Shown: positions 57,443 to 64,000 of the stretch, piece by piece
Position numbering within the stretch: the first letter of the stretch is position 1
How the letters are laid out: each line of letters opens with the position of its first letter
Assembly (NCBI GenBank): GCA_963736445.1
Contig: CAVTOY010000006.1
Location: forward strand, 130,298-194,297
DNA from: Thiosocius sp963736445
Lineage (GTDB): Bacteria > Pseudomonadota > Gammaproteobacteria > Chromatiales > Chromatiaceae
Length of the DNA: 64,000 nucleotides
Direction of reading: 5' to 3'
Translations under genes and position numbers: made by a program
Notes under the pieces: generated by a model
The model's input: only the letters and a program-made list of their open reading frames with translations
Told to the model about the DNA's origin: nothing
Databases searched by the model: none

Positions 57443-58312
57443 CTAGCTCGCGCGGGCCGCTGGCTGCTTTGGTATCGGCACGCGGCCGCCGATCGTCGTG
57501 GTGATCTCTGCCGCCGTCTTGCATACGAGCTGACCGATTTCCGGGAACCTGCCGTCCGTTATGCGTGACTTGGGTCCGGAAATCGACACCGCTGCGAGGG
57601 CGTTCCCGAATTCATCGTGAATCGTCGCGGCGACACAACGCAGCCCCAACGCATGCTCCTCGTCGTCGTACGCCCAACCCCGCGCGCGGATGTCTTCCAG
57701 CGTCTGACGCAGCTGCTCGGGGGAGGTGATGGAGTGTTCGGTAATGGCCGGCAATCCGTGGCGGTGCAGGATTGACGAGACCGCACCATCCTCCATCGCG
57801 GCCAGCAAGGCCTTGCCGAGGCCCGAGGCGTGCATCGGCGATTGGCTGCCCAGCGGAACGATCATGCGCATCATCTCGCGGGACTGAACCTGGGCCAGAA
57901 TCACGGCTTCGCCATTTTCCGCGACGGCCAGATTGGCCGTTTCGTTGCTCTGCTCCATCAGTGCGCGCAGGTAGGGACGCGACTGCACGACGAAATCGCG
58001 GCTCTCGAGAAATGCGCTGCCGGTCTGGAATGCCTTCTGCCCTACGAACCAGCGCGCGCGCTCGACATCCTGGTAGACGAACTTGCGTTGCTCCAGGGTG
58101 TTGAGGAGGCGGAAGGTCGTGGCCGGCGGTATCCCGACCTTCATCGCCAGGTCGCTCTGGGTCATGCCGTGCTCGGATGCCGCCAGGCATTCCAATAGAG
58201 AAAGGCCGCGGTCCAGGGCCTTGACCGATCCCGCCTTGGAGGCGCTGGCGCCACTACCGCCACTTTTTCGCGCTGCTGCCACGTATCCCATCCCTTGCGG
58301 CGTTGCTGCCAT
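57443..58312 (-). CDS. IclR-family transcriptional regulator, probable glycolate/glyoxylate repressor
   Basis: The N-terminal winged helix-turn-helix (SVKALDRGLSLLECLAASEH, then KVGIPPATTFRLLNTLEQRK) and the C-terminal effector domain (PMHASGLGKALLAAMEDG, GWAYDDEEHALGLRCVAATI, AVSISGPKSRI) identify the family. I place the start at 58312 (289 residues; GGAAC upstream). ATG codons at 58354 and 58336 are alternatives, and the frame stays open to 58498. The close parallel is AllR, which represses gcl in E. coli and responds to glyoxylate. Position beside glcDEF and gcl supports a similar role. Confidence 0.88.
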   Translation of the reverse strand: MAATPQGMGYVAAARKSGGSGASASKAGSVKALDRGLSLLECLAASEHGMTQSDLAMKVGIPPATTFRLLNTLEQRKFVYQDVERARWFVGQKAFQTGSAFLESRDFVVQSRPYLRALMEQSNETANLAVAENGEAVILAQVQSREMMRMIVPLGSQSPMHASGLGKALLAAMEDGAVSSILHRHGLPAITEHSITSPEQLRQTLEDIRARGWAYDDEEHALGLRCVAATIHDEFGNALAAVSISGPKSRITDGRFPEIGQLVCKTAAEITTTIGGRVPIPKQPAARAS

Positions 58313-58390
58313 TGAGTTCCGACCGCTGGATCGCATCGGATCCGAGGGCCTCATACGCCAGGGATAGTAGCATCCAATAAGGATTTTGAA

Positions 58391-58409
58391 ACTAAGTTCC
58401 AAAAAAAGA
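58391..58409. promoter_or_regulatory. Candidate IclR-type operator upstream of the regulator gene
   Basis: The 19-bp inverted repeat TTTGAAAC-taa-GTTCCAAA (left arm and the reverse complement of the right arm agree at 7 of 8 positions) lies about 80 bases upstream of the chosen start. Size and sequence resemble sites bound by IclR-family proteins, so it may serve autoregulation. Coordinates are accurate to a few bases. Confidence 0.45.
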
Positions 58410-58683
58410 CCATGGACAGCCCGGCGCGCCACAGATCGTGGTTGCCGCCGGGGTCGCGCGGCCGACGAGTCGGCGCGCCTGTGGCTTCCCTGCGCCACTT
58501 CTTTCTGTTCTCCGTCTCGGCACAGACGTTCTTTGGATCATCGGGGAGCCGACAGGCGCGCGTCTCCCCATTCATGAAGCAGAGGCTATGCCAGTTATGA
58601 AATAACTCGATATAACAATTACTAAGGGAATTTTTTCAAGGATTCTCGTTCGCCTTTGTAAACCCGGCTGACAAGAAAAGTCG

Positions 58684-59703
58684 TTATTTTCCCGAGGCTT
58701 TAGCCGCGGGCATGCTGGCCTGCGCAAGTCTCTGCAGGTCAGGGTAGTCATCGAGCGGCATCGGTCGGGCGACATGGTAGCCCTGGGCGTAGTCGACGCC
58801 GATCTCCCGCAGCAGATCGAGCGCTGCGGCGGTCTCGACAAACTCGGCAATGCTCTTGAGACCCATTACCCGTGCGATGCTGGTGATCGCCTCGACGATC
58901 TCCCGATCGACCGCGCGCTGGTCGATGTCCCGGATGAACGAGCCGTCGATCTTGACGAAATCGACCGCAAGATTCTTCAGATAACCGAAAGACGACAGTC
59001 CGCTGCCAAAATCATCCAGCGCGAATCGACACCCTTTGCGCTTGAGCTCCCGGATGAACTGACCGGCCTGCTCGAGATTGGACATCGCGGCCGTCTCGGT
59101 GATCTCGAAGCAGATACGTCCCGGCGCGATATGCAGCGGTTGTCCGATGGCCTGCTGCAAGGGCTTGCCATTTAACTGCACCGCTACGGCGTTCATATAA
59201 CGGATGCGTCCCTGGCGGTCGGTCGTAATGACCCCATCGGCGATGGATTCGAGCGTCGTCTGCGCCAGTTCCTTTTCCTCGAACAGATGTTCTTCGACAT
59301 GGCGCCGATCGGTAATGTCTCGCAGCAGACAGGTGTAGCCCTCTTCGTGAGGGTTGTTGACCGTGATCGTCAGCTCGACAAACGTCTGTTCATCCTGGAT
59401 GTGCTCAAGCGGTAACTCCAGCTTGTCCTCGCGCAGCAGTACCTCCAAGGCTGCGCAATGCCGATCTGAATCTTCTGCCGTGCTGTCGAGAGGCAGCTGG
59501 CGCAGGTCGAAGAAGCTACTGACACAACGACCGATGACATCTGTTGCACTCACACCGAGGATCTTCGCGGCACCGGGATTCAGGCTGGTCAGCCGACCCT
59601 CGCTCGAGAAGGTTAGAATGCCGTCGTGTAAGTTACGCACTATTGTTTGGCTATGAACCACCGCCTGTTCCAGTGCGTCCATCAGCCGGCCAGGGATCGT
59701 CAT
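58684..59703 (-). pseudogene. PAS-PAS-EAL signalling protein remnant with internal deletion
   Basis: The 339-residue frame begins in a PAS domain (TIVRNLHDGILTFSSEGRLT), has a second PAS start (LESIADGVITTDRQGRIRYM) and then jumps at about residue 180 into the second half of an EAL domain: RICFEITETAAMSN, FALDDFGSGLSSFGYLKNLA, VKIDGSFIRDID, and YAQGYHVARPMPLDD. The rest of the second PAS, any GGDEF domain, and the EAL motif with its first metal ligands are missing. It therefore cannot be an active c-di-GMP phosphodiesterase. The deletion junction near 59135-59160 is in frame. The upstream sequence is the N-terminus of an Amt protein, suggesting a sensor Amt-PAS-GGDEF-EAL ancestor. Confidence 0.7.
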
Positions 59704-60063
59704 GACCGAGTGCGGGAAGAAAGCGGTCGCTGCCGATCCAGCCGCCGTAATCGCTTCCGAACATCAGACCGAAACCAACCAGATACCAGGCGAGCGCGGC
59801 AATCAAGAAGTCAGGCGCGTTCTTCAGCGCCACATTGATCGCATTCTTGCTTCGCGTCAGGCCGGATTCCACGCACAGGAAACCTGCCTGCATCAGCAGG
59901 ACCAGCACGCTGCTCGCCAGCACCCACAGAACGTCTACAACCGGAATGTCACCCACGCAAGAATCATCCGCAGCAAGCGTACGACTGGCCCATGGGATCA
60001 GATAGCGGGAAGACCGGGGGAAAAAAGAAGCGCTGTGGAGGATTGGGATTGGGTCTCCCCGCC
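59690..60063 (-). pseudogene. Sensor-type ammonium transporter, N-terminal remnant
   Basis: On the minus strand, residues DIPVVDVLWVLASSVLVLLM, QAGFLCVESGLTRSKNAINV, then FLIAALAWYLVGFGLMFG and SDYGGWIGSDRF form the first two membrane helices of an Amt/Rh transporter of the sensor-fused type. Homology stops at DDPW (about 59690), and the sequence continues, in another frame, with the PAS domain of the gene at 58684-59703. About nine Amt helices are missing. The signal peptide is also not intact: only its end (RTLAADDSC) is visible before an IS21 element inserted at 60064. The transporter cannot function. Confidence 0.7.
60057..60063 (+). repeat. Target-site duplication of the IS21 element, left copy
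   Basis: CCCCGCC at 60057-60063 immediately precedes the left terminus and recurs at 62805-62811 immediately after the right terminus. Seven bases is within the IS21-family range. Confidence 0.85.
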
Positions 60064-60070
60064 TGTCAAT

Positions 60071-60195
60071 GATCACCTCAATGGAGCCATTCCGGGATCG
60101 GTTTATTGGAGCCACCCTGGGATCGGTCTAATGGAGCCACCTCAGGATCGCCCTATTGGGGCCACCTGATGATCGGCCTAATGGAGCCACCCGGC
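60071..60195 (+). repeat. Five 25-bp tandem repeats at the IS21 left end
   Basis: The unit is close to GATCGGTCTAATGGAGCCAC plus five variable bases. The TGGAGCCA core is exact in copies 1, 2, 3 and 5 and TGGGGCCA in copy 4. These are the probable transposase-binding sites. Confidence 0.88.
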
Positions 60196-60270
60196 ACCGG
60201 TTTTACCTTCGAACTGACCTAATCGCCTCCCGTATCGTGACCGCACTTTTGAGTGTGGAGAGAAAACGGG

Positions 60271-61818
60271 ATGGCCAAACGGAGGTTCGAGATGTATCAC
60301 TATCGACAAGCCCTGGTGCGCATGCGCCTGGGGGATTCGGATCGACAGATCGCTAAATCGGGACTGATGGGTCGGCGCGTTTCCGCGGCCGTCAGAGGTG
60401 AAGCCGCGGCGCGCGGCTGGTTAGACACCGATCAGCCGCTGCCACCCGATGAGACACTGGCGAGCGTATTTGACGCCCCTAAAAAGCAGCGTGCCCGCCA
60501 GAGCTCCAGCCTGGAGCCACACCGCGATCAGATTACCTCATGGTACGAAGACGGCGTGCAGGGCACCACCATCCACAATGCACTGAAGCGTCGCCACGGT
60601 TTCACCGGAAGCTACTCGGCGGTGCGTCGTTTTCTGCAGGGCCTGGCAGACACGACCCCGCGGGTAACCACGGTGCTCGAGTTTGCACCCGGCGATACGG
60701 CACAGGTCGATTTTGGTCAAGGACCCAAGATCACCGATGTGCATACCGGTGAGCAGTTCAAGACCTGGTTCTTCATCATGACACTGGCCTGGAGTCGGCA
60801 TCAGTACGCCGAGCTGGTACGGGATCAGTCAGTCGAGACCTGGCTAGGCTGTCACCGGCGCGCCTTCGAGCATTTCTCCGGCGTACCGGCTCGGATTCTG
60901 ATCGACAACCCCAAGTGCGCAATCACCAAGGCGTGCTACTACGACCCCCAAGTACAGCGCAGCTACGCCGATTACGCAGAAGGCTACGGCTTTCTGATCG
61001 CCCCGTGCCCGGTCGCCGACCCGAAGAAAAAGGGACGCGTTGAATCGGGCGTCAAATACGCCAAGAACAATTTCATGCCGCTGCGCGAGTTCCGCGACCT
61101 GGTCGACGCCAATGCGCAGTTGATGCAGTGGGTCATGGGACAGGCCGGCAATCGCGTTCACGGCACCACCCGCACCGCGCCGCTCACCCGGTTCGCCGAT
61201 ACCGAGCGGGAGATCCTCAAGCCACTGCCTTCAGTACCGCCGGAATGCGCTCGGTGGGCGACCGGAAAGCTGCATCCCGATTGCCACGTACAGGTCGAGA
61301 AGTGCCGCTACTCGGCACCCTGGCGACTGGTGGGTCAAGTACTGGATATACGACTGAGCGAGACCACCGTGCGGATCTATCAAGCCCATGAGCTAAAGGC
61401 CGTGCATCCACGCGGACGTGGGCCGGGGTACCGTCACACCATCGATGATCACCTGCCACCGGACGCGGTGGCCTACAAGATGCGCACCCCCCAGTGGTGT
61501 CTAAAGCAGGCCGCAGCGGCCGGTCCTCACTGCCTTCGATTGGTTGAGCGACTGTTTGAACACCGCGTGCTCGATAAGCTCCGGGCCGCACAGGGTGTGA
61601 TTAATCTGATCAAACGCTACGGACCGGCGCGCACCGATGCCGCCTGCCAGCGCGCGCTGTACTTCGACAACGTGCAGTACCGGAGTGTGCGCATCATTTT
61701 GGAGAACGCACTGGATCAAATCGTCGATACCGAGCAAGCGTTCGATTCCCTGTCCGACGCCTACACCGGCGGCGCCAAGTTCGGCCGCGACACAAAAGAC
61801 CTGTTCGACCCGCACTGA
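60271..61818 (+). CDS. istA: IS21-family transposase IstA
   Basis: Catalyses cointegrate formation or strand transfer of the element. The 515-residue protein has an N-terminal helix-turn-helix region (ALVRMRLGDSDRQIAKSGLM) and an rve-type DDE catalytic core: Asp147 in AQVDFGQGP, Asp212 in ILIDNPKCAI and Glu258 in KKGRVESGVKYAKNNF. The start is taken as ATG 60271 (MAKRRFEMYHYRQAL); an in-frame GTG at 60253 is possible. The gene is undamaged, so the element may still be active. Confidence 0.93.
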   Translation: MAKRRFEMYHYRQALVRMRLGDSDRQIAKSGLMGRRVSAAVRGEAAARGWLDTDQPLPPDETLASVFDAPKKQRARQSSSLEPHRDQITSWYEDGVQGTTIHNALKRRHGFTGSYSAVRRFLQGLADTTPRVTTVLEFAPGDTAQVDFGQGPKITDVHTGEQFKTWFFIMTLAWSRHQYAELVRDQSVETWLGCHRRAFEHFSGVPARILIDNPKCAITKACYYDPQVQRSYADYAEGYGFLIAPCPVADPKKKGRVESGVKYAKNNFMPLREFRDLVDANAQLMQWVMGQAGNRVHGTTRTAPLTRFADTEREILKPLPSVPPECARWATGKLHPDCHVQVEKCRYSAPWRLVGQVLDIRLSETTVRIYQAHELKAVHPRGRGPGYRHTIDDHLPPDAVAYKMRTPQWCLKQAAAAGPHCLRLVERLFEHRVLDKLRAAQGVINLIKRYGPARTDAACQRALYFDNVQYRSVRIILENALDQIVDTEQAFDSLSDAYTGGAKFGRDTKDLFDPH

Positions 61819-61925
61819 CGGCCGTGCGATCCATTAACCCGTTGCAGTCATTGGCCGTGCTGCAGCACCCACAACACTCTGACCGAGAAGGTCAATACCT
61901 ACCACTCACTCAAAGGACCATCATC

Positions 61926-62717
61926 ATGTCAATCCTAACTCCCTTACCTGAACTGACGCCGATCCTGAAACAGCTACGTCTGTCGGGTCTGCTGGAAAGC
62001 TTGGAGACCCGCAACCGTGAAGCCATTGAAAACAAACTGACCTATCCCGAGTTCCTCGCGCTCATGATCCAGGACGAAGCGGCTCGGCGTGATCAGAAAA
62101 AGTATGCCATGCGATTGCGTCGCTCCGGCTTTCGGGGTGACAAGACGCTCGAGGGCTTTGACTTCAACTTCAACCCTGGCCTGAACCAAGAACTGATCAA
62201 CGAGCTAGCCCGCTGTGGCTTTGTTGATGAGAAAGTGGCCGTGTTGATTGCCGGCCCCTGCGGTACCGGCAAGAGCCATCTTGCACAGGCCATTGGTCAC
62301 TGCGCCGTGCGGGCCGGGGTCGATGTGATGTTCACCACGCAGTCGAATCTGCTGTCGCAAATCAACGCCGCACGGGCAACCGGCAATATCGAACGCAAGA
62401 TGCAGACGCTGACCCGCGTGCCACTGCTAATCATTGATGACTTCGGACTCAAACCCCTCAAACCGGGGCAGGACGAAGACTTCCATGACCTGATTGGCGA
62501 GCGTTACGAGCGGGCCGCCACGATCATCACCAGCAACTTGGATTTCGGCGAATGGGGCGAGGCCTTCCCGAACAAACTGCTTGGCGCCTCGACACTTGAT
62601 CGGATACGCCACGGGGCTTATCAACTGGTGCTGGATGGGAAAAGTTACCGCGCCCCGCGACCCGAAACCAAGCGCGCAAAAACATCGGTTGAAAAATCGA
62701 CCAAAACAGCGCTTTAA
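61926..62717 (+). CDS. istB: IS21-family helper ATPase IstB
   Basis: An AAA+ ATPase related to DnaC that selects and remodels target DNA for IstA. The 263-residue protein has Walker A GPCGTGKSHLAQAIGH (residues 110-117 for the P-loop) and Walker B VPLLIIDDFGLKPL, then the sensor-like IITSNLDFGEWGEAFPN. The ATG at 61926 (MSILTPLPELTPIL) is used because AAAGGACC lies upstream; the frame is open for a further 102 bases upstream into the gap after istA, but without family likeness. Confidence 0.94.
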   Translation: MSILTPLPELTPILKQLRLSGLLESLETRNREAIENKLTYPEFLALMIQDEAARRDQKKYAMRLRRSGFRGDKTLEGFDFNFNPGLNQELINELARCGFVDEKVAVLIAGPCGTGKSHLAQAIGHCAVRAGVDVMFTTQSNLLSQINAARATGNIERKMQTLTRVPLLIIDDFGLKPLKPGQDEDFHDLIGERYERAATIITSNLDFGEWGEAFPNKLLGASTLDRIRHGAYQLVLDGKSYRAPRPETKRAKTSVEKSTKTAL

Positions 62718-62754
62718 TCTACCCCGTTCGGAGGCGTAAAACCGCATGAAAAAG

Positions 62755-62804
62755 TGGCTCCATTAGAGCGATCATGGGTGGCTCCAATAGGGCGGTCAGT
62801 GACA
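62755..62804 (-). repeat. IS21 right-end terminal repeats
   Basis: Two TGGCTCCA copies (62755-62762 and 62779-62786) are inverted relative to the five at the left end, ending 18 bases inside the terminus at 62804. Confidence 0.85.
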
Positions 62805-62811
62805 CCCCGCC
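62805..62811 (+). repeat. Target-site duplication of the IS21 element, right copy
   Basis: CCCCGCC, identical to 60057-60063. Removing the element and one copy restores CTCCCCGCCGGGAG, a short inverted repeat between rsmA and the Amt remnant. Confidence 0.85.
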
Positions 62812-62837
62812 GGGAGGCGACGCCCTGTGATGCTGAA

Positions 62838-63623
62838 TCAATGCGCGGCGGAGAGTGCCCGATGGAGGCGAAGAAAAGCCTCGATGGAAAGCATTTCGGC
62901 GCGCGCACCGGGATCTATTCCCAGCGCGCTGATCTGTCCGGCGTCGAGCAGGCCCTTCAGATTGTTGCGCAGCGTCTTGCGGCGATTCCCAAACACTTTA
63001 GCGATCAATGCTGCGAAGGTCTGCATCTCGTCGCCCGAGACCATGGGCTCGGCACGCGGACACAGGCGCACAAGGCTGGAATTCACCTTGGGTGGTGGAT
63101 CGAAGGATTCGGGCCCGATATCGAACAGCGAGGTGATCTCGCAGCTGACCTGGAGCATCACCGATAGGCGGCCGTACGTCTTTGAGCCCGGGCCGGCGGC
63201 CATGCGATCGACGACCTCTTTCTGCAGCATGAAGTGCATGTCCTGGATAACGTCCGCCTGCTCGATCAGGTGGAAAAGCAGCGGCGTCGAGATGTTGTAC
63301 GGCAGGTTGCCGACGACGCGCAGTCGCTGCCCATCGCGACGCAGGCTGCGGAAATCAAACTTGAGCGCATCGGCGTTGTGCAGATGCAGGATGCCGAGCG
63401 GTGTGCACGATCGGCGCAGCGGCTCGAGCAGGTCACGATCCAGCTCGATCGCGTCCAGCTCGTCGAGCCGCTGCAGGAGTCCGCATGTCAGCGCCCCTCG
63501 GCCAGGGCCGATCTCCACCAAGTGCTCTCCGGGCTGGGGATCAATGCAGTCGAGGATGTGCTGAATTACCCCCTGGTCGTGCAGAAAATTCTGGCCGAAC
63601 CTTTTCCTGGGACGGTGGCTCAA
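62838..63623 (-). CDS. rsmA: 16S rRNA (adenine(1518)-N(6)/adenine(1519)-N(6))-dimethyltransferase
   Basis: Dimethylates two adjacent adenines in helix 45 of 16S rRNA during late 30S assembly (KsgA). The 261-residue protein starts MSHRPRKRFGQNFLHDQGVI, has the SAM-binding motif LVEIGPGRGALTCGLLQRL, the acidic AIELDRDLLEPL, and the NLPYNISTPLLFHLIEQ catalytic motif. The length is standard. It is intact but isolated: pdxA and apaH, usual neighbours in this class, are not visible; an IS21 element lies 34 bases past its 3' end and a transposase fragment lies 132 bases upstream. Confidence 0.97.
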   Translation of the reverse strand: MSHRPRKRFGQNFLHDQGVIQHILDCIDPQPGEHLVEIGPGRGALTCGLLQRLDELDAIELDRDLLEPLRRSCTPLGILHLHNADALKFDFRSLRRDGQRLRVVGNLPYNISTPLLFHLIEQADVIQDMHFMLQKEVVDRMAAGPGSKTYGRLSVMLQVSCEITSLFDIGPESFDPPPKVNSSLVRLCPRAEPMVSGDEMQTFAALIAKVFGNRRKTLRNNLKGLLDAGQISALGIDPGARAEMLSIEAFLRLHRALSAAH

Positions 63624-63755
63624 GGGGTTAGCCTTCCAAAAGTTCGAAAAATGAATGAGTTAAGTTTCGGGCAAAACCAAAGGTTTGCGCAAATCAGGGT
63701 GTCCATCCTGAAAACTAAATCGAGTCCCATCCTTGGCGATTCTCGAACAAAGCGT

Positions 63756-64000
63756 CTATGCCGCTAATCGTCCGTAACGATGATGTAGCCCACCCACAAA
63801 GGGAAATGCGGTAACTTTGCCCAAGTCTGGCGGTTCAACAGTGCGCGGCTGGGGCGAATCTTTGCTCAGCGATAGATGTGTCCTGCACGTATGGTAGTAG
63901 CCGAAATATTCACGAAGGATCCGGCGCAGGTGTCGCTCATTGAGCACGATGACGTGATCCAAACAATCCTGGCGAATGGAACCGATCATGCGTTCGACGC
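63756..64000 (-). CDS. Integrase-core transposase, C-terminal part (cut by window edge)
   Basis: The visible 81 residues (VERMIGSIRQDCLDHVIVLN, then RHLRRILREYFGYYHTCRTH and LSLSKDSPQPRTVEPPDLGK) are the end of an rve/DDE integrase core, including the helix that carries the catalytic Glu region (VERMIGSIRxxC). The frame is open at base 64000, so the N-terminal part lies outside. Similar proteins occur in IS481/IS3-like elements; I cannot assign the family firmly. Whether the element is complete is unknown. Confidence 0.75.
   Translation of the reverse strand, partial: VERMIGSIRQDCLDHVIVLNERHLRRILREYFGYYHTCRTHLSLSKDSPQPRTVEPPDLGKVTAFPFVGGLHHRYGRLAA

Larger units (their letters stand above)
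60064..62804 (+). mobile_element. Complete IS21-family insertion sequence (2741 bp)
   Basis: Ends are TGTCAATGATCACC (left, from 60064) and, on the other strand, TGTCACTGACCGCC (right, from 62804): near-identical inverted termini starting with TG. A 7-bp duplication CCCCGCC flanks the element. It holds istA and istB, both intact. The left end carries five copies of a TGGAGCCA-centred repeat at exact 25-bp spacing (60082, 60107, 60132, 60157, 60182). The right end has two inverted copies (62755, 62779), and the outermost copy lies 18 bases from each terminus. It inserted between the rsmA 3' end and the Amt remnant. Confidence 0.93.

Noticed and set aside
58572..58683. Small gene in the gap between the IclR gene and the PAS-EAL remnant
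   Set aside because: The AT-rich gap has short frames only, without ribosome sites or recognisable products; probably promoter DNA of the regulator or decayed sequence.
60082..60189. Regularly spaced 25-bp repeats considered as a CRISPR array
   Set aside because: There are no unique spacers: the whole 25-bp unit is repeated, and inverted copies occur at the other end of an IS21 element.

Overview
This window comes from a GC-rich gammaproteobacterium. The evidence is the tRNA-tufB-secE-nusG order, a fused str-S10-spc-alpha ribosomal super-cluster, a three-helix SecE, the uvrA-MFS-ssb grouping and the overall protein character. A complete glycolate/glyoxylate salvage set and a sensor-type Amt remnant would suit a Chromatiales-like autotroph, but that placement is an inference.

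Layout: 1-861 holds the end of rplY (L25) and pth. Positions 1034-7110 (minus) carry a three-gene envelope operon: a LolA-like periplasmic protein, a DUF1302 outer-membrane barrel and an HAE3/MMPL-type RND transporter. A UDP-glucose dehydrogenase gene follows (7361-8698, minus). From 8858 the translation/transcription block begins: a strong promoter, tRNA-Tyr with an rtT-like duplication of its 3' end, tRNA-Gly, tRNA-Thr, tuf, tRNA-Trp, secE, nusG, rplKAJL, rpoBC, rpsL, rpsG, fusA, a second tuf identical to the first, and every S10, spc and alpha operon gene to rplQ, closed by a strong terminator at 41105-41132. Inside the block, rpsE, rplO and secY (about 35.7-37.6 kb) are broken by many single-base insertions and deletions, although the reconstructed proteins are normal. 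This is more likely a consensus error than biology.

From 41.2 to 48.3 kb come a SAM hydrolase, a secreted lamin-tail protein with a PEP-CTERM-like C-terminus, a coiled-coil protein, uvrA (minus), a YajR-like MFS transporter and ssb.

From 48.4 to 58.5 kb lies a divergent glycolate/glyoxylate regulon. The minus-strand genes are gcl, hyi, glxR and a glycerate 2-kinase; the plus-strand genes are glcDEF. An IclR-family regulator follows. Together they oxidise glycolate to glyoxylate, condense two glyoxylates to tartronate semialdehyde, reduce that to glycerate and phosphorylate it. The AT-rich divergent promoter region and the regulator's own upstream region carry similar palindromes.

From 58.7 to 60.06 kb are the remains of a sensor Amt-PAS-GGDEF-EAL gene with two large internal deletions. 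Next to it is a complete IS21-family element (60064-62804) with a 7-bp target duplication and five 25-bp terminal repeats, then rsmA (minus), and at the edge the C-terminal part of an integrase-type transposase.
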